From Niebla homalea (lineage: Eukaryota > Ascomycota > Lecanoromycetes > Lecanorales > Ramalinaceae), in contig JAHGAU010000029.1 in the NCBI GenBank assembly GCA_019925105.1, positions 496,001 through 560,000 of the forward strand: DNA of 64,000 nucleotides, read 5' to 3'. Of this stretch, positions 9,253 to 22,461 are shown in pieces. Position numbers and translations under genes: made by a program. The notes beneath the pieces are model-generated. The model worked only from the letters and a program-made list of their open reading frames with translations. It made no database searches and was not told the origin of the DNA. Position 1 is the stretch's first letter. Each line of letters begins with the position of its first letter.

Positions 9253-11744
9253 AAGAGAGGAGGGGCAGGCTCTGATCTCTCAGCTGGCAAAAACTTTACC
9301 TCACTGACCTGCCACAGTTTGGATGGTCGACCAGCTTGCCGCTAATGTCTCCTGTCTACAAATCGGATCCTGGGACAGGGCACGTGTGACCGCGTCAGCG
9401 ATCAGATGGATGCACACCAGAGCTAAGCATGCTGATCCGGATTTAGAAGTTCCTGATCGATGGCTACCGTAGCGCGGAGATGAGGAGATCCATTCCGAAG
9501 GAGCATTAAAGCAAGAAGCACTACCGAATCAGCGATCCAAGAGCAATCAGCTTTTCATGTCGGCCCCGCCGTCCGTGGCCACAGCCTCTACGATCCGTCC
9601 CACCCGTGACGATGGTGAGCCTTTCATTCCTCGAGCGGCTCGCTATATCGCGAATGGGGGGTCCGGCATGAATGGAGCTTTTGGTTACGCCTGAGCATGC
9701 CATATTGAGTTCTCCACTCAGACCAAGGTAGCGCGTTCGTGTCACCAGGTTTTCCTGTGCGTGTGTGATGGAGAACTTGGGTCAAGCCGTCGTTTTCAAG
9801 TTCGAGTTCAGATGGAGAGATGTGATTCGGCCTGGAGAATTGTTGACGTGATGGACAATTGACGTGACAAATGACTCAACTGGGCGATAAAGATGGCGAT
9901 TTGTGTCAGAGTGCGAGGAGATCCCGGACATCCAAAACTACTCTGGTCTCAGACGCGAATAAGTAGACTCCATCCAGAGGTTCCTGCCAGCGGCGACGCC
10001 AGAAATTCGAAATTGAACTCGAGTCCCAGGACTTGGACTGGATGCCCATCAGCACACATCCATTGGACTTCACAAAGACACGGAACGATGCAGATGTTTC
10101 ACAGCTGCAGTCCACCCGTCGACGCTACACAGTTCAAGCAATGATGTGCAGGTACCGAGAGCCAACGCCGTGGCTTTGGAGCAGGTCAATAAATAGGCGG
10201 AATGATAGCGCTGTAAGCTACCTCCGTATATGCAATAGCATCGGTGTTCATGGTGTTGTCACGATGGAATGTGTGCCTCTGACCAAGGCAGTACAGCGGC
10301 AATTCAGTCCAGAGCCGATGTGTGCGCATATCATGTCAAGTGCCTCAAAGGTGTCGAGGGTATGGTGTGCATTGCTAGAATCCTTTGAAGTCTCCGGCAG
10401 CTTTTCATTAGAGGTTTGCCTACAATTTACACAGGTGTAGTGCTTGGCCTGAACAGAAAATGGCAGAGGCAGGCAGTCCCAGGGATAATAATGATCGACT
10501 TATCGTACATGCTCGCCTATTTGACGCCGCCAATGTGAATTCCTGTAAGATCTACAGCATAGACATGGGTTTCGTGCTGTCAATCTTGAGCCACTAAATA
10601 TTACAGCCAGATTATCAAGCTGCGATCCTGCGCTATGAATCTATGATTGATAATAATATGCATCTGTTCGCGAACCGACGGCCCCCCCGGAGCCGGGGAC
10701 ACAAGTCATAAGTTTTTGCCTAGTTCTAAGATAACGAAGCTCCTTCACATTTTTTCAGCAGAGGCAGAATCACTTTACCTTCTAATTTCTCATCACCTCT
10801 CCCAACCCCGCCTATTCATAGACTTGACCCCCACTTCTTCCGAGTACTTGGGTTCAGATCTGTATGAGTCCTGTTTCTGTTGATATCAGACAGCTAACAC
10901 TACCTTACTCTCCTCCCTTCTTCCAACCCCTCGCATCATTGATATTGCGCCTGGATCAAAACACCTATCTCGCATGACCGTTTGACATATCGCTCACCAA
11001 ACCTTGACCCTGCTTACGGAGCTCGAACCCGACAGCATTAAGCACAAAGACTAGCGACGACCTATCTGGGGCCAGCAGTGGCACTGAGGCCTAAAGCAGA
11101 GTAGCAGACGCATAAAACGCACAGGCCACACAGGATTGGTGGAGACACTCGAGCTTGGCCATTCCCGCTGCTGTAATCGACATTTGGAACATTGTCTTTC
11201 CCTGGCACCACTGCGAATATACTGGCCGTACACCACCCTCAAAATATCCGAATAATCCTGCTACACCTCAACCCATCTTTGCGACCAGACTTCCGCACCC
11301 ACACCCTGGCCAAAATCCTCCGAGCACACCTTACCGGCCCCTCTTCTCCAATAATAGAATCGCCCATCGGGAGTAATCACGCATGCTCCTGTCCGACCTC
11401 CTGTGTGTGCTCTCAATATCAGCTTTCTTCCCGATCAATCATCCTATAATTCTTGCCCTTGTCACCTTGTTTGTCTGAGCCATTCGTTCGGAATTGGACA
11501 AAGTCTGCTCAAGAATAGCTACCCCCTTAGGAGATACTCCAGGGTCACCTCATTTGGATTTGGAGCACTCAATGATCAACATCAATATCCTATCATCATA
11601 AAGCCTTCATCACGTCACGCAACTACAGCTTCAACTTGGCGCACTAGTCATTCCACAACTCCCCTTCCTTCCCGAGGCTGGAGCCAAACATTGGCCGACT
11701 ATTGATCCCAACTTCGGCGGCCTGTCCGAACTACCCGAAGCACA
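9253..11744. other. intergenic with pyrimidine-rich leader before ras-2
   Basis: About 2.5 kb. No gene is recognised; the longest frame (10033-10440 plus) lacks domain or composition support. The last kilobase, from about 10770, is rich in C and T on the plus strand and contains several ATGs, which fits a long regulated 5' leader of the ras-2 gene (inference). Confidence 0.45.
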
Positions 11745-12546
11745 ATGGCAGGCAGGATGACTCTCTACAAATTGGTGGTGCTTGGGGACGGAGGTGTTGG
11801 TAAAACGGCTCTGACTATTCAGGTCTGCTTTCCCTGGGCGACTGGTGCTCGTGCATGGACTGACTTTGGCGCAGCTCTGTCTGAACCACTTCGTAGAGAC
11901 TTACGATCCGACAATCGAAGACTCTTATAGAAAACAGGTCGTGATTGACTCTCAATCTTGCATGCTCGAAGTCTTGGACACGGCAGGGCAAGAGGAATAT
12001 ACCGCTCTGCGGGATCAATGGATACGGGACGGAGAGGGTTTTATCCTGGTTTACAGTATTACCTCGAGAGCCTCCTTCACCCGCATTCGAAAATTTCACA
12101 GTCAAATTCAGAGAGTCAAGGATTCCTCCAGGGCCAGCGTGAATTCTCCGGCAATGCGAGGAAACCACCTTTCCTCTCCATTGTCTGGAAGTACGCCTTT
12201 CAGCTCCATCTCGAGTGGTCCTGCCCCCGTTATGCTCGTTGGCAACAAGTCAGATAGAGTGACGGAACGTGAGGTTTCCACCCAAGAAGGCAGTGCCCTG
12301 GCAAAAGAAATGGGCTGCCAATTTGTCGAAGCTTCTGCCAAAAATTGCATCAATGTGGAAAGGGCCTTCTACGATGTGGTGAGGGATCTGCGCTCCCAGC
12401 GTCGAGAGCCTCCACTAGCAAGGAGTGGTACAAATGCCGGAAAGACCGGCGGCCCCAGCAGCATGTCAGATCATCGGGACGGCAAGCGACGTACTCCCAA
12501 AGACCCAGCCCGACCGCATAAAAGAATTCCCTGCACCATTTTATGA
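11745..12546 (+). CDS. ras-2: Ras-family small GTPase, ras-2 type
   Basis: Two exons, 11745-11822 and 11875-12546, with a 52-bp intron, encode 249 residues. Joining gives LTIQLCLNHFVETYDPTIEDSY, the standard Ras core. All GTP-binding boxes are visible: GDGGVGKT (14-21), effector YDPTIEDSY (36-44), DTAGQEE (61-67, Gln65 equals Ras Gln61), NKSD, and SAK. The tail ends in the CaaX box CTIL after a basic stretch, so prenylation and plasma-membrane attachment are expected. An insertion of about 30 Ser-rich residues before the NKSD box and the MAGRMTLYKL start match the ascomycete ras-2/RasB class rather than ras-1. Family members control hyphal growth, branching and conidiation. A leucine in the last position may allow geranylgeranylation. 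Confidence 0.95.
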
Positions 12547-15105
12547 AGAGTCCGCATGAAGTACTGCGAGACAGACCGCCGATGTGTCAATTGCGACATT
12601 GCAGCGGCTCTGACTGTCTAAATGGAGTGACACCAAGGTCCGTTATTTCGCTCGCCAACGTGTAGTTTCTGCCAATCTTGGGGGTCAAAACGTCTACCAG
12701 GCTGTGTACGAGTGCGCATCCTGTACGGCACAGCCCCAGCGGCAAAGTCAGCCGTGTTCGCTTATATACAGCCCCAGAATCTGCTGCACATTATTGCACA
12801 CCATCTTTCGCCAAAGTCGGCAAAATACCCTGTCAGCTGCTATTCTCTGTACAAATCTTGAACCCTCTCTTTTCGGAAAACAGTTACAGCAAGCGCAGTC
12901 ACCATGGGCTGAGTTGATTCATCACCTACTTATCAGCATCAATCACATCATCCCTATCGTTCATTTGCCACCGCCTTTTTTGATGGCTGTCTGGAAATCC
13001 AATCCCATGTGTGGGGATAAATGTCGAGTTTTGCTGCATTTAGACGACACCATCTGCAAGGAGTACTTGGATGCGAAACACGCTAATCAAGCCGTCAAAT
13101 AGAAGTCCTTTTGTTGTTTGCTCTCTTATCATCGATGGCTGGGGAAGGAGGGACCGACTTTGTTCAGGAGGACAGGACTCAAGGCGGCGAAAGATTGCTG
13201 CGAACCAGCAATGACATGCTTCCAAAATCTCCACGGTCAGCGGAATTCAGCGGACATAGTGATCATGATACCCAGTGCAACACCGATCACTATGTACAAA
13301 ATGGCACCTGTGGATTGTCAAATTGTCGTGCTTGCCATACTGCCAACTGCGCCTGTGAAGCTTCCTTTACAGGAGTCGCTTTAAGGATAGGTAACCGGCT
13401 TTTCATGCACCATTCTCTTCATGCTATCAAGAGCAAACACGATCCGCGCCACTCCAACTTCCTCACTCTACTTTTAGTGAATCTACAACCCTTGGGAACT
13501 TCCCTTGCACGACCCTCCTGAACTCTTCTTGGCTCCCTATGAAGATTCGCAGGAGCAAGAACAAGATCTTCTATTCCTCTATCTCTGCTTCTACCAAGAC
13601 ATCCCTTTTGGGCATACTGTGTCTGCTATTCGTATGCAATATACAATGCATTGCGTCAAACTCAAAGTCATCATCTTCACCCTCTCCTTCCTGCCTTCAG
13701 ATAGACATCGGCTAAGTAGTCGTATTTCTCATCACTAATTCTCCAAGTCCTCTGACCCCAACAAGATGTGAAGGCAGTGAACATGGCCATGACAGTTGCT
13801 TGATGGTACCTTGTCGGTATACAGGCTACGGTATGAGTGTGAGGTGAGAGCGTAGTAGAAGGATGCGGGCATACGTACGATGCTCGTATAGAGATTTGTT
13901 TGAGAAGCCTCAGACTGGACGTTGGGGATATTATTCCATGTCGGAGATCAAGTTCGAGAAATCCATATTTTCCGCGGCAGACGTTGTGACTGCATGAAGA
14001 AGAATGGCAGCAATTCCGCGATGTGGAGCAAGCAGACCTCGGACGGCCGCTCGTGCATGCATGCAGCAGCGGCACTCTGCAAGATAAAGTGGAGCCATCA
14101 GCCATGGTTAGGTGATCATTACCGTCGACGACATCTGTAGGAATAATGTTTTCTCATCCAGACGGACGTGATGTTGCAGTCTACTGGAAGAATGTGGCAC
14201 TCATCCATGAAACGCACCCGAAGAATCGAATTGCTCCGAGCTTCTCCATCTTTTTTAGTCTTTTTATGCATCTGCAGAGCGGGAGACGGGGAGAGACTGC
14301 AGCTGCAGCCGAGGGGCCACAGCTGTCAGACTTGACTCGGTAACGGCTTCAGGAACGAATTCCCCTAGCGCAATAAGCTCAGCACGAGGTCCGAGGGGAT
14401 TGGAGAATCCTAAGAACCTTGTAAACCAAATTGAAAAGGAGTTTCATCAGATTGGGCATCTCTAGGCATCTCTAGGCATCTCTAGCTAGCACTAGCTAAC
14501 TATCTGCGACGTGATAACGCCCGCTATTGGGTAATGCAGCCCCCACTCGGGAAAGCGCACAAAGTTATAAGGACGGAGAGAATTGGAGAGGCTAAAAGCT
14601 AATGAGAAACGAAGCCAGTCAAAGACCGAGGGACCCAGAAAGGCGAGAAAGGGTACTTGCCCTCTTCAGTGAGACATCCACCTCCTCCTTACGCAGGCTG
14701 GCTCGCTGGATGATAACGTCGTCGTTGGTCATGGAGCATTGGTTTAGGGATGCTTTGGACAGGCTCTTGCTTGTTGCTTGTGATGTTTGGTGAGCGGTGT
14801 TTCAGGAGCGATTGCTTGGTGAGTTTCACCCTGAGCAATTCGCACCTCAAAGTCAATTTTTCCAAGCTCACCTTCACCTGCATATGTTACTGCATTGGGA
14901 GAAGAATGGAGACTGACTTGCGTAGTACCTTCGCGCTTAACCCTTCTTACGCTCGTTACTGATACTCATCACTTTTTGGTCAATCTCTCCAGTTACCATC
15001 TACCCCTCTGGCCTCTGCTTCCTCCCCCTCTGAGTGAAGTTCATTAGCCGCACATGCACGACCTGAAAAACTATTCCTTGACAGACACGACCGCTTCGGG
15101 AGACA
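12547..15105. other. intergenic upstream of ApsA/Num1 gene
   Basis: About 2.6 kb with no recognisable gene. Short frames occur on both strands without domain support. The part near 13400-13720 is pyrimidine-rich. A 10-bp tandem repeat lies at 14456-14485. Confidence 0.45.
14456..14485. repeat. 10-bp tandem repeat GCATCTCTAG x3
   Basis: Three perfect copies of GCATCTCTAG are followed by CTAGCACTAGCTAAC, which contains small CTAG-centred palindromes. No function is evident. Confidence 0.85.
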
Positions 15106-18100
15106 ATGGCTATGGCTTTCGAAAGCAGCCACAGCTGTGCGGGGCATGCCCTCCCTACCCCATCAAACATTCCGTACGAAAGTCCAACATTTGGGGCCTC
15201 GCAGCGGACCGCTCAGTACGGGAACTCAGCTTCACCGCCACCGTTTCTCCCAGATGAAAGCCCCTATCTCTCGCGACTTCGCAGCGACAGGGATGGTACC
15301 AATTCTGAAAAGCGATCGTCTTTGGACCCGCGAAGATTCACCTTGGATCTCGACAACTCGTTAGTTCAGCAGATCCATGCATTGCAACTGCGGCTTGAAA
15401 GCAAGAATTCCGCCATCAATGGCTTGGAGGAGAGCCTGCACCAGTCAAGAACAGAGGCTTCCCAGTTGAGCGAAGAAAATCGTCTGCATCAGGTCAAGAC
15501 GAAGCAGTCCCAAAAACAATGGAGGGACTTCGAGACCGAGATGATTGAAGCGATGGAGAACGTGGTCAAGGATCGGGATCAGGCTGTGGAGGAGAAAATG
15601 AACCTGGTGAAACGGGCTGATGAGTTCAAGAAGAGACTTCGATCCCAAGAAGAGGAGGCGGAGCGGGCTCGGTCTATCAGAGAAAAGGAAGGAGAGACTT
15701 GGGCTAATGAGAAACGAAGACTCGAACTCAGGTTACACAAATCCGAGGCCCAACTGGAAAACATGCTTGCTGGGATTGCCGCTGTACAATCTCCCGATTT
15801 CGTGCTAAATGGAGATGATAAGACGGAAGAGGTTGATAGCGAGAAGTCAGTCGGAAGGCTAGAATCATATTCACACAATCGGCCTGATTCACGGACGAGT
15901 GTGCGAAGTAGCGGCGAATACAGTGATTACAAAGATCCCTACCGTCGACCGCCTTCTCGCCTAAGTGCTCTGCATGAAATGACAGAATCAATGACTAGTA
16001 ACCTGAGCCTGGCCGAGGAGCTGGAGGGCGAAGACACTGAGCAAGAAGGTGATCATCCCATGTTGAGCAACTTGCCCATGCCTCCAACAGCCTTGCCGGA
16101 AGAATCCGAGATGAGGCACAGGTACTCGGAAGATCAGAAAGCCCGCAGAATGATGGCTTTACCATCAGAGCACGAAGATTCGCCCGATACACAAGATGCG
16201 GCAAGCCGGCTTCCAAACGGGGAAGCTCTGGATTACCTGCATGCCTCTCGAATCTTCAACGCAACCTATACAAATAGTGCCACACAATGCACACCGCCTT
16301 CTTCACCTAAGCTTGCGCCACAGAGTTCGTCAAGTACAGAAGCTCAACGGTCAGGGCATACAGAACAGCCAGCGAATGCCACCAACCAAAGGAGGAAGCG
16401 GGTCTCAATTCCGTCGCTATTCCTGGGGCAATCCTCCAAGGCCAAGGCAGACCCGTCAAAGTCGGCGGTGAAGACCAACTTAATTTCCACCGGCTGCCAG
16501 ACGGACGAGCGGGAGCCTAGCACAGCAATAGACCCTGCTCTGCGCAGCTCTTCGGCGCCAATGGCTGACGTGGGTATACAAGCCTTGGTTGAACCTGCCG
16601 CAACCATGACCGAATCTGTTCATGTGGACATGTGCGATGCCGCCTCTCAGACGTTGGATGACTCCAGCATGGACGGAAGCTTGCTTGCCCTCACACCTTC
16701 AATGACTGATGCAGACAACCAAATAAACGCAGGGCGGATAGCTACAGCAGCCGATGCATCTCCCCGTATTATCTCAGATACCTCAGAAGATGTACCGCTT
16801 ATAACGATTCACCCACCTTCCTCCAGGCCGCCATCCTCGCCTACAAGCGTGGTACTTCCTCCACGTACCAAGAACGCAGCTTGTCAAGCTGTAGTGAAAG
16901 ACACAAGACAATACAGGTCAAGCTCCGTGCAAACGGATCCATTGAAACCCAGTAAGCCTATCCGGCGAATGCCTCCTCGGGCTGCGTCATCACATGCAGT
17001 GACGCAATTGTCTCGAATCGGTGAAAGACAGAGGCGTACGCCCGCATCCCAGCCGCCTGATATCCAAAGGCGCAACTTGCGAAGCCCCCCTCCGATCCGC
17101 GTTGACGATCCACCGCCAGCAAGTCCTTCAATCAGTAGCATCAAAGATGTGTATCCGGGCAGTAATGATGATGGTCCGCTTGATGGGAAGTCCAAGTCCG
17201 GGCCACGGCGTCCGATCAGATCGAACAGCATTTTCGCTGGATTCTCGGATGAGAACGCTGACATTGAGGACATGGCGGCCGACGACTTCACTGATGACGA
17301 ATTAGCAAACGTACCACCGATACGGAAGACCTTGTCAAAGGTGAAAAACTCTTGGAAACTTGTACCGCAAACTCAAGGCTCCGCTTCCAACCGTGGTGAA
17401 TCTGTGTCTGATGCACTAGCCAATGGCAGCACATCTGTTGAAGGGATCGTACAGTCTACGAAGACCACGTCCAAAACGTTCAATGTGAAAGACTCTGGTC
17501 AAGTTACAGCAGGAGCAAGCATCGCCAGTTTCGGATCTCAACGTCCTGGCAAGATGGTCACCAGCAACTCTGCGCCGTTGATATCGCGTCAGCGAAGTCC
17601 GAGTGCACCTCATGTCTCTGGGCCGGCTGTCATTCCTCTTGCACCCCCCATTCCGGTCCCCACGCGAGCGAGCTCTCGGAAAGTACCAATTAGCAAGAGC
17701 GATGGTGCTGGTAGTCCCACACCTTACTCCACAAGCTTCTTTACATCTCGCCGTGCGGCAAATCAAGGTCGGCCACCCTCCAAGCGCAAAGCAGTGCGCA
17801 AAATGCAGTCGGCAGCTACGGTGACATTGCCAGAGCAACCTTCCATACCGGCCCCTCCGGCGCCAACGACTACATCATCAAATCCACCAAGTACACCCAG
17901 GTCCTTCAGCACGAAAAATCAATTTTCCATACCATTCCCAAGTGAGTTAGAGGAAAGGCGGCATCATGCGGAAATCTCCAGACCAGAGTCTACGAGTGGC
18001 AGTGCTTTGATCGAGACGCAGAATCAGCAGACGAGTGTAGTAGATGCCATTGCACAGACTATGGTGGGAGAATGGATGTGGAAATCTGTGAGAAAGCGAA

Positions 18101-19237
18101 CTTCTTTTGGGATCACGGAGAACCCCCAAGCGGAATTCGAGAGTGGTAAGTCTGTCGATTCTGGGGGCGCACGGCACAAACGGTGGGTATGGCTGGCCCC
18201 TTACGAGCGAGCTGTGATCTGGAGTGGCAAGCAGCCGACATCAGGGCCGGCCTTGTTAGGCAAAGGTGGTCGGAAGCGTAAGTAGATTGACATCTTGATC
18301 GTCCGGTATTGCTGACAATGCTCAAGTTGCAATCCAATCTGTGCTCGACGTCAAGGATGACAGGCCACTACCAAAAGGCGCTGCTAATGAGGCAGTCTTT
18401 GATCGGTCCATACTGATCCTAACGCCTGAACGGGCCCTCAAATTTACGGCGACTTCGAAAGAGCGGCACTACATCTGGCTGACAGCTCTCTCATTCTTGA
18501 GCGCAAGCACTCAAGGTATGGCTGACATTGACGAACAAACACCATCGCCGCAACAGCAACAGCAACAACAATACCCCCGTCCGCCTTCACAGGAAGCAGT
18601 GCTTGGTATACGGCGTGGGCCGATTCGAGACTCCATCAGGATATCAAAGTCCAAGTCCCGACCGTCGATGGGGCCCCACTCTTTCTCCTCACCAGCGACG
18701 GATTTTGGCTTTACACACGTCCCAAGCCTGTCATTTGAGGATGTCGGTGGCCCATCTGAGGAAGCGGCGGAGCCCCCTCAAGTGCCTCGAATTGCCGCTC
18801 ATGCGCGCAAACGCAGTAGTACAGGCACTCGAGCAATACCTCTTAGCGCACTACAGAACTACCCTAATGGAGCAATTGGAGTTGCATCCAGTATCGACTT
18901 GAGTGCGCCGACTGCTCGTGAAAAGTACGAAAAGAAACGGCCTTGGTCCCGTAGCGGTTCTGGGCCAGCAAGGCCAGAGACGAGCACGACGCGACGAACG
19001 ATGGAGTCTAACGTGATTCCCAATGACTACTTTGACGCTGTGGGCACGGTGCGGATGGAGGCTTTTGTCGACAATAGGGAGTTTCGCCGAGAGGAAAAAA
19101 GGCGGGACAGGGAGGTCAGGAGCCAAAAATCCAAACAGGGCAGAAAGAAGGATATGGCTTATTGGGACGTGGCAGGTTCGGGCGCAGGCATGGATTCCAG
19201 GTGGGGGAGGAGTGAGGATCCTTTCCGAGGCTTTTGA
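15106..19237 (+). CDS. apsA: nuclear-migration cortical anchor protein, ApsA/Num1 family
   Basis: Two exons, 15106-18277 and 18327-19237, joined across a 49-bp intron (GTAAGT donor, CTCAAG acceptor), give 1360 residues. Residues about 85-225 are a long coiled coil; a Ser/Pro-rich disordered region follows. From about residue 986 a Num1-type PH domain begins at VGEWMWKS, continues through KRWVWLAPYERAVIWS, crosses the intron, and ends around HYIWLTALSFL. A short polyGln run and a basic Arg/Lys-rich tail close the protein. Family members sit at the cell cortex, bind phosphoinositide through the PH domain, and anchor dynein or mitochondria so that nuclei are spaced along hyphae. The repeats seen in some ApsA proteins are not obvious here. 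The first in-frame ATG is used. Confidence 0.88.
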
Positions 19238-20448
19238 TAAGGCCAACATTTTATTGAAAAGGGCAATATGGAGGATGAGTTCAGTATAGCATGAAGAGTG
19301 GAGCCAATGCGATAGACGGTAAGGCAAGGTGTTAGAGGGGGCCAAGGGGGCATAGTTTGCATATCGGGCCGGATAACAAAAGGCCAAGAAAAGGTGGAAG
19401 AGCAAGGCGCAAGCCATGACGATTGGAAAGGGAATCTTCATCAACTTGCAGTCTTGCACAGCACCTTGTATGATATCTGCTGGCATCTCAGACATCTTGC
19501 TTCAAGAGGAGGCAACCGGACATGATTCAGCATATGACATATGACCATGGCACACTGGAGATGTTTTATATGACACGAGATTATTCGCATCCCGAAATGA
19601 CATCACCTCGTGTCTTGACTCAGCTTTTTCCTCTTTTGTTAGATCACTGCACAGCCAGCCCGTCTTACCAAAAACCAGTCGGATCTGGCTCGGAGAAGAA
19701 GAAGATTATTATTATCCTGTCAGACGATCCCAACCCTCGGTTTGCCTCCGGTTCGCTGCGCCCGCACTCGACCACTCAACCAGGGGCTCGAGCATTGACT
19801 TCACTTTGAGGCTCAATACCCAAAAGCCTAGCCTCCAGGTCTCGGGGCTCTTGCTCTCTTGCTCTCTTCCTTGAGCTTGCAGTCGACATACATTTCTGCA
19901 GCCAAGATTCCGACCTCCTGGTAAAATGGCAGCGAAGATGTTCCGCCTCTCCACTCTACCAAGACGGTGAGCAAGCCACGAAATCTCCTGGATGCAGATG
20001 GTCCAGCATTCTGCTTCCCATCTAGCACTCGTTTGTCAAGCTTGGGCCGGATCTTCAGCCCAGATCTATACGGTGCCCGCCTTGGCCTGCCTGACTGTAT
20101 CGGATGTGACGCAAGCTCTGGACCGTTCGAATGGCGCTCTCCATACGAGGTTACAAAGCCCGATGAGAACTCTACCATGTTGCGTCACATGCATCCTCAC
20201 GCTCTTCGCTCAAACGTGCTCCAAGGTGTGGAATGATATAATGGCGGCCTCCCAGCCATCCCCTTTTCTCTATCCTTTCTCTTTTCTGCCTGGCACTCCC
20301 CTTCTTGCTTTCCAGAACAAGCCTTCTCTCGTTGAAAATACACACTCTCGTTGTCTTCCCCCTCTGATACCTTAATATCATTATCTAATACTCATAATTC
20401 CGGATTCCCCCTGCCCCCCTCCAAAAGGCACCGAGAATCTTCACGCGA
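19238..20448. other. intergenic upstream of secreted protein gene
   Basis: About 1.2 kb, no gene recognised. The last 250 bp before the ATG at 20449 are C/T-rich, as is usual for leaders of highly expressed fungal genes. Confidence 0.45.
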
Positions 20449-21435
20449 ATGGCACCCATCACTACAGCGATCGCCTTCTTGGCTCTGGGCTCATCAGTCC
20501 TGGCTGGCAACCTCCGCTTTGAGAAACGTGCCGTTACGGGCACAGTCGGCGCCGTTACGGGCATAGTCGGTTCCGGTACAGGCACAGTCGGTACCGGTAC
20601 AGGCGTCTCTGTTCACAAATCCACCGTCACCGCCAAATACCCAATGACGAACAGCACAAACCCTGTCTCTGGTCCCACAGGCACCGTTGCGCCATCCGGC
20701 TTCACCAGCAAACCCACTAGCGTTCTCGTCGAAGTAACAACACCAGCCACGTCGGTTGTGGTCCCTGCAACCAGTACTGTCTTGGAGACGACCTCAAGCC
20801 CCACCAGTGCCGCCACCGGAACCCAGATGAGTGATGGCCAGGTCAATGTTGGCGGTGTCAGCGCAACCAAATCCCCGGCATCCCAGAAGACAGACGAGCA
20901 AGTCAACACCGCCGGTGGTGCCGCTGCCGCTGCGAGCTCCACCAAGGCCACCTCTGCGCCGCTCGTGGGTGCAGGGGCAGCCACCACGTGCCCACCCTGC
21001 CCCGCGGTGGTGACCAGCTGCCCCGTTGCCTCCGCAATGACTTCATCCCACCCGGCCACGGTGACCGTCACGGAGACCGGCCCTGCAGCGGTGACGATCA
21101 AGGAGGTGGTCACGTTCACCGTCACTGCGTCGCTCAGCGGCACCGAATTCGTGCCTACCGCCACCGCCACCGCCACAGGGAGGACGTTGTCTCCCGTTTT
21201 GGCATCCAAGAAAGCCAAGACCGTCCCACCCTACCCCCTTGTCAGCACATTCGTCACCGTCGGCCCGACCGGGACGGGTGTGGCGAGCGCAGGGACCGTG
21301 GGGACCGTGGTGAAGGTGGCGAGCGTAGGGACCGTGGGGACGATGGTGAAGGTGGCGAGCATAGGAACCGTGGGGACGGTGGTGAAGGCGACGAGCGCTG
21401 CACCCCTTGCGAGCGGCACGGGGAGATTCAGGTAG
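20449..21435 (+). CDS. secreted Ser/Thr-rich repeat protein
   Basis: Single-exon gene, 328 residues. Residues 1-19 form a signal peptide ending around SSVLAG, and FEKR shortly after is a Kex2-like cleavage site. The mature part is dominated by Thr, Val, Ser, Gly and Ala, so heavy O-mannosylation is likely. Short GTVG/GTGT repeats lie near the N-terminus, and three exact-length 12-residue repeats (VASxGTVGTVVK) lie near the C-terminus. One cysteine cluster (CPPCPAVVTSC) is in the middle. The protein ends GTGRFR with no hydrophobic tail, so it is not GPI-anchored and is either released or held in the wall by other means. No known domain is recognised; a structural or adhesive wall role is an inference. 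The antisense frame at 20613-21218 is a shadow of its low complexity. Confidence 0.75.
   Translation: MAPITTAIAFLALGSSVLAGNLRFEKRAVTGTVGAVTGIVGSGTGTVGTGTGVSVHKSTVTAKYPMTNSTNPVSGPTGTVAPSGFTSKPTSVLVEVTTPATSVVVPATSTVLETTSSPTSAATGTQMSDGQVNVGGVSATKSPASQKTDEQVNTAGGAAAAASSTKATSAPLVGAGAATTCPPCPAVVTSCPVASAMTSSHPATVTVTETGPAAVTIKEVVTFTVTASLSGTEFVPTATATATGRTLSPVLASKKAKTVPPYPLVSTFVTVGPTGTGVASAGTVGTVVKVASVGTVGTMVKVASIGTVGTVVKATSAAPLASGTGRFR
21280..21387 (+). repeat. 36-bp tandem repeat, three units, coding
   Basis: Three in-frame 36-bp units (21280-21315, 21316-21351, 21352-21387) encode VASAGTVGTVVK, VASVGTVGTMVK and VASIGTVGTVVK. They differ by only a few bases, indicating recent expansion. Confidence 0.9.
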
Positions 21436-22050
21436 ATGGCATGCAGATATGGTGGTGGGGGGTTTTGGTAAGGCGCGGTTCGTTGCATAGATTGGTTTCT
21501 GGAGCGATGACTTATTTGATGTTGGCGATAGAGAAACATATATATATAATACCTGGCTTGTGTTGGGGGCAAATATTTTGATACTTATCCTTTTGGGGGG
21601 GACCAAAGGTCCACCAAAAAGAAGAAGAAGAAGGAAAGAAAAAGGAATAATAATGACAATACAAAAGTCCCCGAGCACACAGCTCGTGTTGTGGAATACC
21701 ATTTGCCCTGATTATTTTACCTGCCTACCTACCTGACGTAGTCCCCTAACACCCCCAACCCCCCTAAGATATAAAGATGCGTCGTCCTCGCGAATGTGTG
21801 CTTCAAGAGGTGGGCATCCCTCAGTGCGTGATGTGACGTGACGTGACTCGATGTGACACAACAACACCAACAAACACCCACAGATCACACCACAAACGTT
21901 CACAGCAGTGAAGTACATGTGTCACGGTGATGGTGATACTGACTTCCCTCTTACCCTCCAATCCAGTGTCAACCAGGGCACGCACAGCTTGGAGAGGAGC
22001 GAGGGAGGGGCAGCGTAGATCCAAGGGTGTCGGGATCATGGCATTGGGGC

Positions 22051-22074
22051 ACACACACTCTCTCTCTCTCTCTC
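22051..22074. repeat. (CA)n(CT)n microsatellite
   Basis: ACACACA is followed directly by a CT dinucleotide run of about eight units. Confidence 0.9.
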
Positions 22075-22433
22075 CCGTGCGTGTTGGGGGGGGTATCGGG
22101 AAGGTCTGAGAGATGGGAATACGTGAACTACCTTACAGACGAGCAGGCGTGGAAACATCCCCCGATCTTTTTCACGATATATATATTGCTTCAACATGTA
22201 TTTTGCCGCTGGCTTTGGAAGGGGGGCTTTGGTTGATTGATTGTTTGGGGAAGGTTTGTGTGTGCCGGAATGGAGAGAGGGGGGGTTTAGTGTTTTTATT
22301 TATGTAGGTGGAATCACTACATCATCAGCAGCAAAAATCCCTACCTATTCTGGGTTGTTATTTTGAAGGGTCCTGTGGTAGTATATCAGGAAAATTAAGC
22401 GCTGGAATCTAACGTCTTGGCCTTCAGGTTGAA

Positions 22434-22461
22434 TGTGTGTGTGTGTGTGTGTGTGTGTGTT
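22434..22461. repeat. (TG)14 microsatellite
   Basis: An uninterrupted TG dinucleotide run of 28 bp. Confidence 0.95.

Noticed and set aside
10980..11060. tRNA-like B box (GGGTTCGAGCTCC on the minus strand)
   Set aside because: No matching A box or acceptor stem at the right distance. A similar match near 45566-45580 fails for the same reason.
20613..21218. Long antisense frame across the secreted-protein gene
   Set aside because: It arises from the Val/Thr/Ala-rich codon composition; no signal peptide or domain of its own.
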